Shown: one piece after another, positions 7,469 to 16,900 of the stretch
Position numbering within the stretch: the stretch's first letter is position 1
Layout: each line of letters begins with the position of its first letter
Assembly (NCBI GenBank): GCA_046596055.1
Contig: JBKJNH010000105.1
Location: forward strand, 1-27,775
DNA: 27,775 nucleotides
From: JANPEF01 sp046596055
Lineage (GTDB): Bacteria > Eisenbacteria > RBG-16-71-46 > DASYSL01
Reading direction: 5' to 3'
Made by a program: the position numbers and the translations under genes
The notes under the pieces: model-generated
Seen by the model: only the letters and a program-made list of their open reading frames with translations
Database searches by the model: none
What the model was told of the DNA's origin: nothing

Positions 7469-9406
7469 ATGATCCGCCCGTCCGCGCTCACCCTCGTCTT
7501 CACGTCGTTCCTCCTCGTTCTCGGCGCGCCGCGCATGGCCACGGTCGCCACCGTCGCCGCGCAGGAGACGGCTTCGCCGCCGCCGGCGAGCGAGCTGGTG
7601 CGCGTGCACCCGATCGCGCCCCTCACGATCAAGCCCGGTGCGACGGTCGAGGTCGCGATCACCTTCGACGTCCTGCCGACGTGGCACATCAACGCCAACC
7701 GCCCGAACGAGGACTTCCTCGTGCCTTCCGTGCTCGCGTTGCGGGCCGCACCGGGGGTGCAATCCGCCGCGCCGCGCTACCCGGCCGCCCACCAGGTCAC
7801 GCTCTCGTTCTCGGAGACGCCGCTCGCGGTGTACGAGGGCACCACGACGATCATGCTGCCGTTGACCGCCGCGGCCGACGCCGCGCCCGGCCCGCGCACG
7901 ATCGTCGGGACACTGCGCTTCCAGGGCTGCAACGACCAGGTGTGCCTGCCGCCGGCCACGGTGCCGGTGCGCCTCGTGGTCACCGTTGCGGGCGAAGCGC
8001 CGGCGGGGGGCGTCGTCGACTCGAGCCCCCTTGAGGTCGCACCGGTTGCACCGGCCGCGCCCGACGCGTCCGTCGACACGACGCTCGCGCCGATTGCGGG
8101 CTTCGAGACGGGGCCGCCCCCGGGTGGAGTCGCGGCCGCCCGCGCAGCGCCCGCGGCCGAGAACCTGGTCGGGCGCTGGTTCGACGAGCGTGGGACGGTC
8201 TTCGCATTTCTCTTCATCTTCCTCATGGGCCTCGCGCTCAACCTGACCCCGTGCGTGTACCCGATGATGGGCGTGACGGTTTCGCTCTTCGGCGGCGGGG
8301 CGACCGGAGGGAGCCGGTCGGGCGGCAACCTGCGCGCGCTGCCGCGCGCGATCGTCTACGTGCTCGGGATCGCTCTCATGTACTCGACGCTTGGCGTGGT
8401 CGCGGCGCTGACCGGCGGCCTGTTTGGCGGATGGCTGGCGAGTCCGTGGGTGCTGGGCGGGATCGGGCTCCTGCTGCTCACGCTCTCGCTGTCGATGTTC
8501 GGGTTCTACGAGATCCAGGCGCCGAGTGCGCTGCTGTCGAGCCTGGGCGGCAAGACCGGGGCCGGCTATATCGGCACGTTTCTCGCGGGCCTCTTGGTGG
8601 GCGTCTTCGCGGCGCCGTGCATCGGGGCGCCGATCATCGCCCTGCTCGCGCACGTCGGCGCGAAGGGCGATCCGGTCTTCGGCTTCCAGGCGTTCTTCAT
8701 CCTGTCGCTGGGCCTGGGGCTGCCCTACCTGGTCCTTGCAGTGTTCTCGGGCCTGATGACGCGCCTGCCGCGCTCGGGTTCGTGGATGGACTGGGTGAAG
8801 CGCCTGTTCGGCGTGATCCTGCTCGCGGTCGCCGTCTTCTACCTGATGCTCGCCGTGGCGCCGAAGCACGTGGGCTGGGTGGTGCCGGCGGCGCTGGGCC
8901 TGGGTGGGCTGTTCCTCGGGTTTCTCGAGCCCACCGGCCGCGATCGTCCCGTGTTCCGTCGCTTCAAGTGGGCGGTCGGCCTCGCGGCGATCGTCGCCGC
9001 GGTCCTGATCGTCTTCCGCCCGACCGCGCCGGCCCTCGAGTTCGCCGCGTTCGACGACGCCGCGCTCGCATCCGCGCGCGCCGCGGGCACGCCGGTCATG
9101 ATCGATTTCGCCGCCGAGTGGTGCGTGCCCTGCCACGAACTCGAAGAGATCACATTCACCGATCCCGCCGTCGCGCGGGCCGCTTCTGGTTTCGTGCGCA
9201 TGAAGGTGGACCTCACGCGCTTCGACTCCCCGGAGTCGGAGGCGTTGCGCGAGCGCTTCGCGATCGCGGGCGTGCCCACCATCGTGTTCCTCGGCGCCGA
9301 CGGGAACGAAGTTCGGGCCGCGCGCGTTGTCGGCTTCATGGGGCCCGAGCCTTTCCTCGAACGCCTGCGCCTGGCGACGGGCGGCGCGGCGGCGGCGGCG
9401 CGATAG
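7469..9406 (+). CDS. dsbD: thiol:disulfide interchange protein DsbD
   Basis: A 645-residue protein with the full DsbD plan. Residues 1-32 are a signal peptide. The periplasmic N-terminal domain holds the pair C154/C159 (FQGCNDQVCLPP). The transmembrane domain (about 243-517, around eight helices) carries C262 (LTPCVYPM) and C384 (AAPCIGAPI). The C-terminal thioredoxin domain has WCVPC (C552/C555) and the cis-Pro motif GVPTIVF. It moves electrons from cytoplasmic thioredoxin across the inner membrane to periplasmic thiols, keeping for example cytochrome c haem-site cysteines or DsbC-like isomerases reduced. ATG 7469 has AGGAG overlapping the stop of the cytochrome gene. The pairing fits a role in maturing that cytochrome, though this is inference. 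Confidence 0.95.
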   Translation: MIRPSALTLVFTSFLLVLGAPRMATVATVAAQETASPPPASELVRVHPIAPLTIKPGATVEVAITFDVLPTWHINANRPNEDFLVPSVLALRAAPGVQSAAPRYPAAHQVTLSFSETPLAVYEGTTTIMLPLTAAADAAPGPRTIVGTLRFQGCNDQVCLPPATVPVRLVVTVAGEAPAGGVVDSSPLEVAPVAPAAPDASVDTTLAPIAGFETGPPPGGVAAARAAPAAENLVGRWFDERGTVFAFLFIFLMGLALNLTPCVYPMMGVTVSLFGGGATGGSRSGGNLRALPRAIVYVLGIALMYSTLGVVAALTGGLFGGWLASPWVLGGIGLLLLTLSLSMFGFYEIQAPSALLSSLGGKTGAGYIGTFLAGLLVGVFAAPCIGAPIIALLAHVGAKGDPVFGFQAFFILSLGLGLPYLVLAVFSGLMTRLPRSGSWMDWVKRLFGVILLAVAVFYLMLAVAPKHVGWVVPAALGLGGLFLGFLEPTGRDRPVFRRFKWAVGLAAIVAAVLIVFRPTAPALEFAAFDDAALASARAAGTPVMIDFAAEWCVPCHELEEITFTDPAVARAASGFVRMKVDLTRFDSPESEALRERFAIAGVPTIVFLGADGNEVRAARVVGFMGPEPFLERLRLATGGAAAAAR

Positions 9407-9765
9407 TGTCCCGCCGCATATCCCGCCGCGCAGCGGCGGCCGTATGTGCCTTCGCGCTCACCACCATCGGTACACTCGTTCTTCCCGCGCCGCTGTTCGC
9501 AACGCCCGTCGTCACCCCGAGCGAGCGGCCGATCCACGCCAGCTCGTGAACCTCGGCGTCGACGACACGACGTTCGTGGGTTCCCTGTGGGGGGCGCTCA
9601 ATCCGGGCGGACGCGTGCTCATCTACAACCTGTCGCCCGCGCCGTCGAAGCCCGACGAGCCCTACCGGCCGTGGACCGATGGACGGTGTCCGTTCCCGCG
9701 CGAGCTGTTCGAGAGGGTGTCTCTTCGCCCACGACACGCTGGTCGAGCGCCCCGACTTCGACTAG
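9406..9765 (+). pseudogene. remnant of a secreted methyltransferase-like gene
   Basis: Three protein-like pieces in different frames. A GTG (9406-9408) overlapping the dsbD stop as TAGTG opens a clear signal peptide (AFALTTIGTLVLPAPLFA) that stops at 9547-9549. In another frame, about 9535-9715, comes LVNLGVDDTTFVGSLWGALNPGGRVLIYN, then a segment ending in CPFPRELFERV. LNPGGRVLIYN looks like the last strand region of a class I SAM methyltransferase fold. A third frame (about 9719-9765) gives LFAHDTLVERPDFD and a stop. The simplest reading is an exported protein that lost its middle and gained a second frameshift. The intact family is only vaguely recalled, so the name is tentative; the broken state is clear. 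Confidence 0.6.
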
Positions 9766-11186
9766 CCGCTCCGCCCCCGCCCCGCGATCGCGGCCGACAG
9801 CTCGGCCGCCAGCGTTCCCGCCAGCGCCCGACGCGAGCGCGCATGCAGCAGCGCGGCGATCGCCGTCTCGTCCGGGCGCGCCGCTGCCGGCGCACGGTCG
9901 AGCACTGCGAACACCGCGGCCACCGCAGCCTCGCCGTCGTTCGGCGCCGCCACGGCCGCGCCGCAAGCCCGCGCCAGCCCCGAGGCCTCGCTCGTTCCGA
10001 CCATCGCCACGATCGGCCGCCGCGCCGCCAGGTACTCGTACAGCTTGCCCGGCACCATCGCCTCGTAGCCTGGCCCCTCGTTGCGCACGAGCAGCAGCAC
10101 GTCCGCTTCCTTCTGCAGGCGCCGCGCCTCAGCGTTGGGCACCGGACCGACGAAGCGCACCACGTCGTCCAGGTCGAGCGCGTGCACGCAGGTGGCGTAC
10201 TCCTCGCCGAAGGGCCCGGCAACCAGCAGCTCGACATGACGACGCCGGCCCGGCTCGTAGCTCAGTCGACGCGCCAGCGCCTCGAGAAAGCGCACCATCG
10301 CCGGAGTCTCGACGAGCGTTCCCGTGTAGACGATGCGCGCCGGATCGGCCGCTGGCCCGGCCTGAAGCGGCGCACTCGGTTTGTCCCCGGCGTGGCCGCC
10401 GCCGCTCCCGTTTCCATCTCCCTTTCCGTTCCCATTGGCCTCGAGCTCCTCGAGCTCGGCGCCGTTGGGCAGGAAGCGCACGCGGGCGCGCACCTCGTCC
10501 CCGGCCAGAGTCCCCTCGAGGGCGCGTTCGTGCGTGTGGGAGGCGACGAGCACGCGGTCGGCGCGATCGAGCACGCGGCGCTCGAGACGGCGCTGCAGCG
10601 CGGCATGGAGCGGGGTGGGCGGCGTGCGGTAGTGGAGGCCGACCCACGGGTCGCGGAAGTCGGCGAGCCAGGGCAGTCCGGGGCCACCCGCGGGACGCGC
10701 CAGGGCCTCCCCCACGAGGTGGCAGGACTCGGGCGGCGAGGTCGAGAGCACGGCGTCGATGTCGCCACGGGAGATACGCTCGCGACCGGCACGAACCGCC
10801 GGCCCGGTCCACGCGCGATACGAGTCGGGGACGAACGCGAATCGCGCGATCGCCCGCAGCGCATCGTCGCGTCGGACCAGGCCCTTCATGGGACCGCGCC
10901 GCGTGGGTCGCGGCGGGGGCGTACCGACCGCACCCGCCGGCGACGGCGCCAGGTGGCGCCGCCACAGCGCGACCGCCGTCGGCGCGCCGACGCGGATCAC
11001 CTCGGTCGCGGCCGGAATGCGCGACAGCAGCGTGGCGTCGTCGATGAAGTAGCCCCCGGGCGCCGAGGCGATCACGGTCACATTCCAGCCGTGCTCGGGC
11101 AGGTAGCGCGCCCAGGCGAGCGGTCGGTGCACGCCGCCGCCGCCGAGTGGCGGGAAGAAGTAGGCGACGACGAGGACGCGCGGCAC
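9762..11186 (-). CDS. glycosyltransferase family 4-like
   Basis: A 474-residue GT-B fold glycosyltransferase. The N-terminal acceptor half starts MPRVLVVAYFFPPLGGGGVHR, with the glycine loop and the AWARYLPEHGWNVTVIA strand-helix of GT4 enzymes. The donor half holds VRFLPNG (237-242), RIVYTGTL (284-291), VELLVAGPFG, DVVRFVGPVP, ADVLLLV and VPGKLYEYLAARRPIVA (378-394) with the nucleotide-sugar-binding Glu (E384). Between the halves is a Gly/Asn-rich linker (251-270). It probably adds a sugar to a surface polysaccharide or lipid; sugar and acceptor are not readable. GTG at 11184-11186 overlaps the stop of the permease gene upstream as TAGTG, implying coupled translation. Its stop overlaps the end of the convergent remnant at 9763-9765. 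Confidence 0.9.
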   Translation of the reverse strand: MPRVLVVAYFFPPLGGGGVHRPLAWARYLPEHGWNVTVIASAPGGYFIDDATLLSRIPAATEVIRVGAPTAVALWRRHLAPSPAGAVGTPPPRPTRRGPMKGLVRRDDALRAIARFAFVPDSYRAWTGPAVRAGRERISRGDIDAVLSTSPPESCHLVGEALARPAGGPGLPWLADFRDPWVGLHYRTPPTPLHAALQRRLERRVLDRADRVLVASHTHERALEGTLAGDEVRARVRFLPNGAELEELEANGNGKGDGNGSGGGHAGDKPSAPLQAGPAADPARIVYTGTLVETPAMVRFLEALARRLSYEPGRRRHVELLVAGPFGEEYATCVHALDLDDVVRFVGPVPNAEARRLQKEADVLLLVRNEGPGYEAMVPGKLYEYLAARRPIVAMVGTSEASGLARACGAAVAAPNDGEAAVAAVFAVLDRAPAAARPDETAIAALLHARSRRALAGTLAAELSAAIAGRGRSG

Positions 11187-12100
11187 TAGGAGGTTCCTCG
11201 CGACGGCGTCGCGAGCTTCGTAGCGAGCCGCGGCGCGGGCGCGCGGCTGGCGAGCCACACGCCCCCGACGATGCAGGCGATCCCCGGCCAGAGGCCTGGC
11301 CCCAGGACCTCGCCGAGGACGAGGCGACCCCACACGAGCGCCAGGATCGGCGTGACGTAGACCTGAACCGCGAGGCGGTTCGCTCCCATCACCCGGATGA
11401 GCTGGATGGTCAGCGTGAAGGCGATGACCGAACCGAATACGGCGAGGTAGACGATTGTCAGCGCGCCCTTGGGCGTCATCCGCGCGAGCAGGGGTTCGCC
11501 GAGCGCTGCCGAGAACGCCAGCATCACGACGGCGGCGACTCCGACGCCGATGCACGACAGGACAACGGCGTGGATCTGTCCGCCCGCGCGTCGGATCAGG
11601 ATGGAGGACGTGGCCTGGATCGCGGCCGTGAGAATGAGCGCCGCCTCCCCGAGCCATGATCGTGCGCCGGTCGCGCGATCATGGAAGACCAGGGCGAGCC
11701 CCACGATCCCGATCCCGATCCCGACGATGCGACCCGTCGTGAGCGGTTCGTCCCGCAGAACGAAGTGCGCGAGGAGGGCGACGAAGATCGCGTACGAGGC
11801 GAACAGCACCGCGGTGAGACCCGAGGGCACCACCTGCTGCGCCCAGTAGATGAGGGAGAAGGGGATCGCGAACATCGTGAATCCGAGCTGGATGGGCAGC
11901 ATCCATTGCGCGCGCGTGCGCGGCCACGGCAGCCGCTTCCACAGCACGATCGCGAGCAGGATGGGGAACGCGACGAGGAAGCGAAGACCCGCGGCGCCGA
12001 TCGGAGGAAGGTCGGAGAGGCCGATCCGGATCACGAGCCACGTGGTGCTGAAGATCAGGCAGACCAGGGCGAAAAGCGCGTAGGCGCGGCCGGGCGACAT
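11186..12100 (-). CDS. EamA/DMT-family membrane permease
   Basis: A 304-residue inner-membrane protein with about ten hydrophobic helices in two similar halves, the plan of the drug/metabolite transporter superfamily. Typical EamA features include FSTTWLVIRIGL in helix 1, PIGAAGLRFLVAFPILL in helix 2, FALIYWAQQ-like helix 3-4 region, and RDEPLTTGRIVGIGIGIVGLALVF at the end of the first half; the second half ends GRLVLGEVLGPGLWPGIACIVGGVWLA. It likely exports a small metabolite; substrate is unknown. ATG 12098-12100 is chosen because it directly precedes helix 1; a longer frame upstream would run through the HU terminator. No good ribosome-binding site is visible. It is translationally coupled to the glycosyltransferase, so a role with cell-surface sugar or lipid precursors is possible. 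Confidence 0.85.
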   Translation of the reverse strand: MSPGRAYALFALVCLIFSTTWLVIRIGLSDLPPIGAAGLRFLVAFPILLAIVLWKRLPWPRTRAQWMLPIQLGFTMFAIPFSLIYWAQQVVPSGLTAVLFASYAIFVALLAHFVLRDEPLTTGRIVGIGIGIVGLALVFHDRATGARSWLGEAALILTAAIQATSSILIRRAGGQIHAVVLSCIGVGVAAVVMLAFSAALGEPLLARMTPKGALTIVYLAVFGSVIAFTLTIQLIRVMGANRLAVQVYVTPILALVWGRLVLGEVLGPGLWPGIACIVGGVWLASRAPAPRLATKLATPSRGTS

Positions 12101-12118
12101 GGGCGACAGCCTACACGA

Positions 12119-12146
12119 AAGGCCCGCTCTCGAAAGAGCGGGCCTT
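12119..12146 (-). terminator. strong hairpin terminator after HU gene
   Basis: A perfect 12-bp stem (12119-12130 with 12135-12146) with a four-base loop, TTCG as read on the minus strand, and only a short T stretch within and after the stem. It lies 30 bp past the HU stop. It also sits 18 bp before the start codon of the permease gene on the same strand. The near-symmetric stem could act on both strands. Confidence 0.8.
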
Positions 12147-12175
12147 CGCATACGACGGAATCGTCGTGGCGACGA

Positions 12176-12475
12176 CTACTTCGTGCCGACGGCGACCTTG
12201 GCGGCCTTCGCGATGCGGAACTTGAGCACGGTGCGGGCCGGGATCTTGATGGGCTCGCCCGTCTGCGGGTTACGGCCCATGCGCTCCTTGCGCTTCACGA
12301 TCACGAGCTTGCCGATGCCCGGGAGGGTGAAGCCCTTCTTGGCCTCGCGATACGCGAGCTTCGCGATCTCTTCGAGGATCGCCGCGCTGTTCTTCTTCGT
12401 CATCTCGAACTTGGTCGCGATGTGCGTGGCGATCTGCGCCTTCGACATCGGTCGGGCAGTCGACTTTGCGGCCAT
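12176..12475 (-). CDS. HU-family DNA-binding protein
   Basis: A 99-residue histone-like protein of the HU/IHF family, which bends and compacts DNA as a dimer. After a short basic N-terminal extension (MAAKSTARPMSK) come the two dimerisation helices, the LPGIGKLVIVKRKERMGRNP strand-turn (51-70) and the DNA-intercalating arm tip RNPQTGEPIKIPA (68-80). The FRIAKAAK C-terminus is the usual end. GGGAGA six bases before the ATG is a good ribosome-binding site. The gene is monocistronic, closed by the terminator at 12119-12146. Its promoter must lie in the 700-bp upstream spacer but no convincing box pair was found. The sequence does not clearly separate HU from IHF subunits, so no symbol is given. 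Confidence 0.95.
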   Translation of the reverse strand: MAAKSTARPMSKAQIATHIATKFEMTKKNSAAILEEIAKLAYREAKKGFTLPGIGKLVIVKRKERMGRNPQTGEPIKIPARTVLKFRIAKAAKVAVGTK

Positions 12476-13175
12476 TCAGATTCTCCCTCGAGGGCCAGGG
12501 GCCCCATGACGTCCACCTCGCGGGGGCGGGTCCGGTCCGCCGTGTTGCCGAAAGGGGACACGTCCTGTGTGAACCGATGCGACCTGCGGGCCGCCGATCG
12601 GTCGTTCCGTCATTCCGGACGAGCGCATCTTGGGCGCGACCCTCGGGGCGCGCAAGGAAAACTGCGCTGCTCCTGCTCTTTTTTCGTGCCGATCGCGATG
12701 GCCCGCATGGCGCGCGGGCGGTCGCCGGTCGGTGGGAGCCGGGGGTGACGGAGGCCGCGCCGGGCAAGGTCGCGGAGCGGTCCGAGCGAAGGCTCCATCG
12801 TGGAGTCCGGATGGAGGCGTCAGAGGCCGATCGATGGCCCGCCTGCGCCCCGGGCCATGAAGCGCCGAATTCCGGTGTAATGGACAAGTCGATTTTCGAC
12901 GATTTGCGGCGGCGGGGCGCGAGCCCGGGGCGGCGCCGAGCCGCGCGGAGCGCGGGTTCGCAAGCTGTTGGCAGATCATCGATTCGAAGCGGAATGGAGC
13001 GATCGCGTTGAGGCCCGGTCGGTCCGCTCGCTCGTTGACTTGCGCCGGTGGTGGGCTACGCTGGATCGATCGCCGCGCGCGCACAGCGCCCGGAAATCGC
13101 ACAAGCGCCGCGCGAGCCGGGATCCCCCTGGGCTCGATCGTCGCGAGATCGCATAACTCGTCCCCGGGAGGCTCC
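12476..13175. other. 700-bp non-coding spacer between divergent HU and outer-membrane protein genes
   Basis: Long frames here are arginine/proline-rich shadows and none resembles a protein. Recognisable items are the HU ribosome-binding site at the left, a promoter at 13035-13062 for the rightward gene, and small lower-GC patches near 12655-12690 and 12875-12910. No tRNA or other RNA gene could be folded by eye. Its length is unusual in a window where most spacers are under 100 bp. Confidence 0.5.
13035..13062 (+). promoter_or_regulatory. sigma70-like promoter for outer-membrane protein gene
   Basis: TTGACT (13035-13040) and TACGCT (13057-13062) are 16 bp apart, close to consensus. Transcription would start near 13069, giving about 105 nt of leader before the TTG start at 13176. 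Confidence 0.5.
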
Positions 13176-13928
13176 TTGCCGCGCACCGTCGAATCGTGCC
13201 CTCGACTCTTTCGCGCCGCGGTCGTGACCGGCGCCGCCATGGCGCTCGCCCTCCTCACGGTACTCCCGTTCGCTTCGGCCCCCGCGGCGGCGGCAGCCTC
13301 CGAGGTCGATCCCTACGCGCCGGTCTACGGTCGACGAGGCGAGTCATCCGTCGGCATCCTCTTCGGGGTGGGCTGGTACGAGAACACGGACTTCAACGAG
13401 GCGCTCGCGGGCCTGACCCCGCCGGTGGATCCGATCGAGAACGGGTTCGAGTACGGCATCCAGTACCGCCGCCGGATCCGCCACGCCGTCTCGCTCGGCG
13501 CGGAACTCGGTCGCCTCGACGGCCGTACGAGCACGGATCCGGGTGGCGTGGGATCGGAGTTCGGGATGGCGGGGACGATGCTGTTCCTCGACGCGTTCGT
13601 GCATCCGCTTCAGGCGGGACCGGTCGCGCTCACGCTTTTCGCCGGCGGCGGGCCGGTGTTCGGGATCCGGCTGTCGCAGACGTACCCGGACGGCCAGGTC
13701 GCCGAGGGGCAGAAGACCGGCTTTGGGTGGCATGCCGGCGCGGAGGGCGAAGCGCGTTTCGGCGAGTACTTCGGGTTCTTCGTGCGGGGCATGACGCGCG
13801 AGGCGGGAGCGAGCGACATCATCGTGAGCGATGATCCGGCGGGGCTGATCCGGTTCGACGCCGATTTCGACGGGCTGGCCGTGTCGTTCGGGCCGCGCTG
13901 GTACTGGGGCGGCCAGGGGAAGCCCTAG
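13176..13928 (+). CDS. predicted outer-membrane beta-barrel protein
   Basis: A 250-residue exported protein of unknown function. The chosen TTG at 13176-13178 follows GGGAGG by four bases and starts a signal peptide (hydrophobic core TGAAMALALLTVLPFA, cleavage near AAA|SE at about 41). A frame open further 5' is Arg-rich and unconvincing. The mature part alternates short amphipathic strands and turns (SSVGILFGVGWYEN, EYGIQYRRRIRHAVSLGAELG, PVALTLFAGGGPVFGI, FFVRGMTREAG) and ends DGLAVSFGPRWYWG, an even-spaced aromatic pattern typical of small OmpW-like or porin-like barrels. It stands alone under its own promoter and is convergent with the RND operon, the two stops overlapping. The barrel call is from pattern only. 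Confidence 0.75.
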   Translation: MPRTVESCPRLFRAAVVTGAAMALALLTVLPFASAPAAAAASEVDPYAPVYGRRGESSVGILFGVGWYENTDFNEALAGLTPPVDPIENGFEYGIQYRRRIRHAVSLGAELGRLDGRTSTDPGGVGSEFGMAGTMLFLDAFVHPLQAGPVALTLFAGGGPVFGIRLSQTYPDGQVAEGQKTGFGWHAGAEGEARFGEYFGFFVRGMTREAGASDIIVSDDPAGLIRFDADFDGLAVSFGPRWYWGGQGKP

Positions 13929-16900
13929 TCGACGAAGACGGCGACCTCGCCGATTCCCAGGCGCACCCGGGCGGAGGACGTGCCGCGACCCTCCCGCCAG
14001 TTCCAGCCTCCGCCGAAGACCGTCGCCGCGTCGATCGTCCGGCGCCCTGCGGTCTCCAGTCGCGACTCGCCGATCGCCAGTCCCACGTCCACCCGCCGGA
14101 CGTCGGCCGCGGCCAGGCGGAGGTCCACCTCGCCGATGCCCAGCTTCAGGTCGACGTCGCGGGTCACTCCGCCGACCGCCAGCGAGCCCACGCCCATGTC
14201 GACGGTGAGGTCCTGCGCGCGCGGGACGCGGACGATGACGTGGACCTCGGGCTGGGAGCGAAGGAACAGCCGCGGCCCCTTCACCTCGAGGACGAGGCGA
14301 TCACCGGCGCGCCGCGACTTCACGTCGAAGCGGTCGGCCCAGCGGTGGAACCGCTGCTCGTCGTCGACCCCGTCGGATAGCACGATCTCGACGCCGACGT
14401 CGGCACGCTCCTCGCCGATCACCTCGACCTCGCCGAACGACACCTTGAGCTCGACCCGGCGCGCGCCGGAGAGCGCGATCGAGCGCGCGATCCGGCGCTG
14501 CAACGATTCGTCCGCGGGGGCGCCGATCGTGCCGATCGTGTCGATCGCACCGGCCGTCGCGATGCCCGGCCCGAACGCCGGCGCCGTGGCGACGAGGGCG
14601 AGCAGGAGCAACGTGGTCCCGGCCGCGGGAGCCGCGTTGCGAGCGGTGCGGGGAGAACCGCGCCAGGCGCGGGCCAGGGCATTCCAGCCGTCCTCGAGCA
14701 GCGTGTACAGGCAAGGGACCAGCACGAGCGTGAGCGCCGTCGAGACCACGAGTCCTCCGATCACGGTACGGGCCAGCGGGTAATAGAGGATCCCGCCGAC
14801 GTAGGTGTTGCCCATCGCCAGAGGCAGGAGGCCGAGGACCGTCGTAGCCGTGGTCATGAGGATGGGGCGCAAGCGATCCCGCCCGCCACGCAGCAGCGCC
14901 TCCATGCGCGGGACCCCTTCCTCGCGCATCTGGTGCACGTGGTGCAGGAGCACGATGCCGTTGTTGACCACGATGCCCACCAGGATGAGGAACCCGATCT
15001 GGGCCATGAGGTTGAATGGCGTGCCCGTGAGCAGGCACGTCCAGGCCACGCCGCCGAAGCCGAAGGGCAGCGCGAACATGATCGCGAAGGGATGCAGGAA
15101 CGACTCGAACAGCGCGGCCATCACGATGTACACGAGGGCCAGCGCGAGCACGAGATTGAGCAGCATTTCCATCTGCGTCTCGTTCTCCTCGGAGAACGAG
15201 GAGCCGTACGACCACGAGTAGCCCGTCGGCAGAGTCAGGGACTTCAGGTCCTCGCTGATCGCCTTGCGGATGTCGCCGCGCTTCTTCGAGTCGACGTCGG
15301 CCGTGACCGTCGCGACGGAGCGCCGCTGCTGGCGCTCGATGCCCTGCGGCGTCTCGACCGTGCGAAACGAGGCGACCGCGCCGAGCGGGACCGTGTTGCG
15401 TCCGTCGACCTCGGGGCCCCCGACGATCGCGTTCTCGACCACGATCGGCATGCTGCGCAGGCGATCGAGGCTGGTGCGGTCGGCCTCGGCCAGGCGGGCC
15501 TGGATCTGCACCTCGCCCTCGGGTCCGCGGAAGCGTGACAGGGGCCGGCCGCGGAAGAACAGCGCGACCGAGCTGGCCACGTCCGCCGCCGACAACCCGT
15601 AGCGCGAGGCACGATCCCGGTCGACGAGCACCATGATCTCCTTGCTGCCCTTCTCGCCGCCCACCTCGACGCCTTCGGTCCCCGGGATCAGTCCGACGCG
15701 GCGCTTCACCTCGAGCGCGATCTCGTCGAGGCGTGGCCCCGGGTCGCCGAAGATGTTGACCGCGATGCGCGAGCCGTCGGAGTCGTCCTCCTCGTTGCCC
15801 GCGATCTTGAGCTTCACGCCGGGCAGTTCGGGGATGCCGCGGCGCAGGAGCTTTCGCACCTTCTCCGAGCCCGCGTCGTCGGCGTACCCCGCGGCCAGGT
15901 AGGCGCGCGTGAACGCGTAGTTGTGGGTGAAGAACGAGTAGGTGGACTTGACGTGCAACGAGTCCATCTTCGACTCGATCCAACCTTCGATGTGCGAGAC
16001 GTAGCGCTCGACCTCCCGATAGTTGAGGTTGTCGGCGAACTCGTACTCGATCCGCACCGCCTCGACCTTCGAACCCGTGAACGAGCTCTTGTTGACGGGA
16101 ATGAACGCGGCGATCGAGGCGATGAAGAACAGCACGGCCGCACCGGCGGCGAGGGGGCGATGCTGCAGCGTCCAGCGCAGCGCGCGCTCGTAGAGCGCCG
16201 TGAGGGCCAGGAGCCAGCGCGCGGTCTTCGGCGCCGCGCCCAGGCGAACGAAGCGGCCCAGCGCGAGAGGGATGGCGGTCAACGACAGGAACAGGGAGCA
16301 GCCGAGCGTGTAGATGATCGTGCGACCGACCTCGCCCAGCCAGGTCGTGATCTCGGTGCGGCCGCCCAGGACCAGGGGCAGGAAGACGATCACGCTGGTC
16401 AGCGTCGAGCAGATCACGGCCGGCAGCACTTCGCGCGAGCCCGCCAGCGCGGCGCGCAGGGAGGACGCTCCGTCCTGTCGACGGCGATGGATCGACTCGA
16501 GCACGACGACCGCGTTGTCGACCAGCATGCCCACGGCGAGCATCAGGCCCATCATCGACAGGATGTTGAGCGTGCGGCCCGTGAAGAACATCAGCGCCGC
16601 CGCTGCGAGCAGCGAGAACGGGATTGCGGTCGCGACCACGAGCGTGGTCATCACGTTGCGGAGGAACAGGAAAAGCACGAGCACGGCGAGGACTCCCCCC
16701 ATGAGCCCCGACTCCAGCAGCCCGCGCAGGGAGTTGGTGATCTCGTCGCCCTGGTCGGTGAACGTGAGGACCTGGATGCCGCGCAGCTCAGGGTCCGCGC
16801 CGATCGCGGCGAGCGTCTCGCGCGAGCGACGGGCGACCTCGACCGTGTTGGCGCCCGACTCCTTGATCACGTTGAGGCCGATCGCGCGCGTGCGGTCGAG

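Noticed and set aside
7280..9136. Long minus-strand frame opposite the cytochrome c and dsbD genes
   Set aside because: Charged low-complexity shadow; the plus strand carries intact catalytic motifs over the same bases.
12880..13020. Possible small RNA or promoter in the lower-GC patch of the HU spacer
   Set aside because: No box pair with correct spacing, stable hairpin with T run or tRNA-like arm could be made out.
14500..14680. Internal start giving the RND tail domain as a separate gene
   Set aside because: The signal-peptide-like helix invites this, but the frame is continuous, the only in-frame candidate is a TTG within the helix, and no ribosome-binding site is seen. Treated as a fusion.
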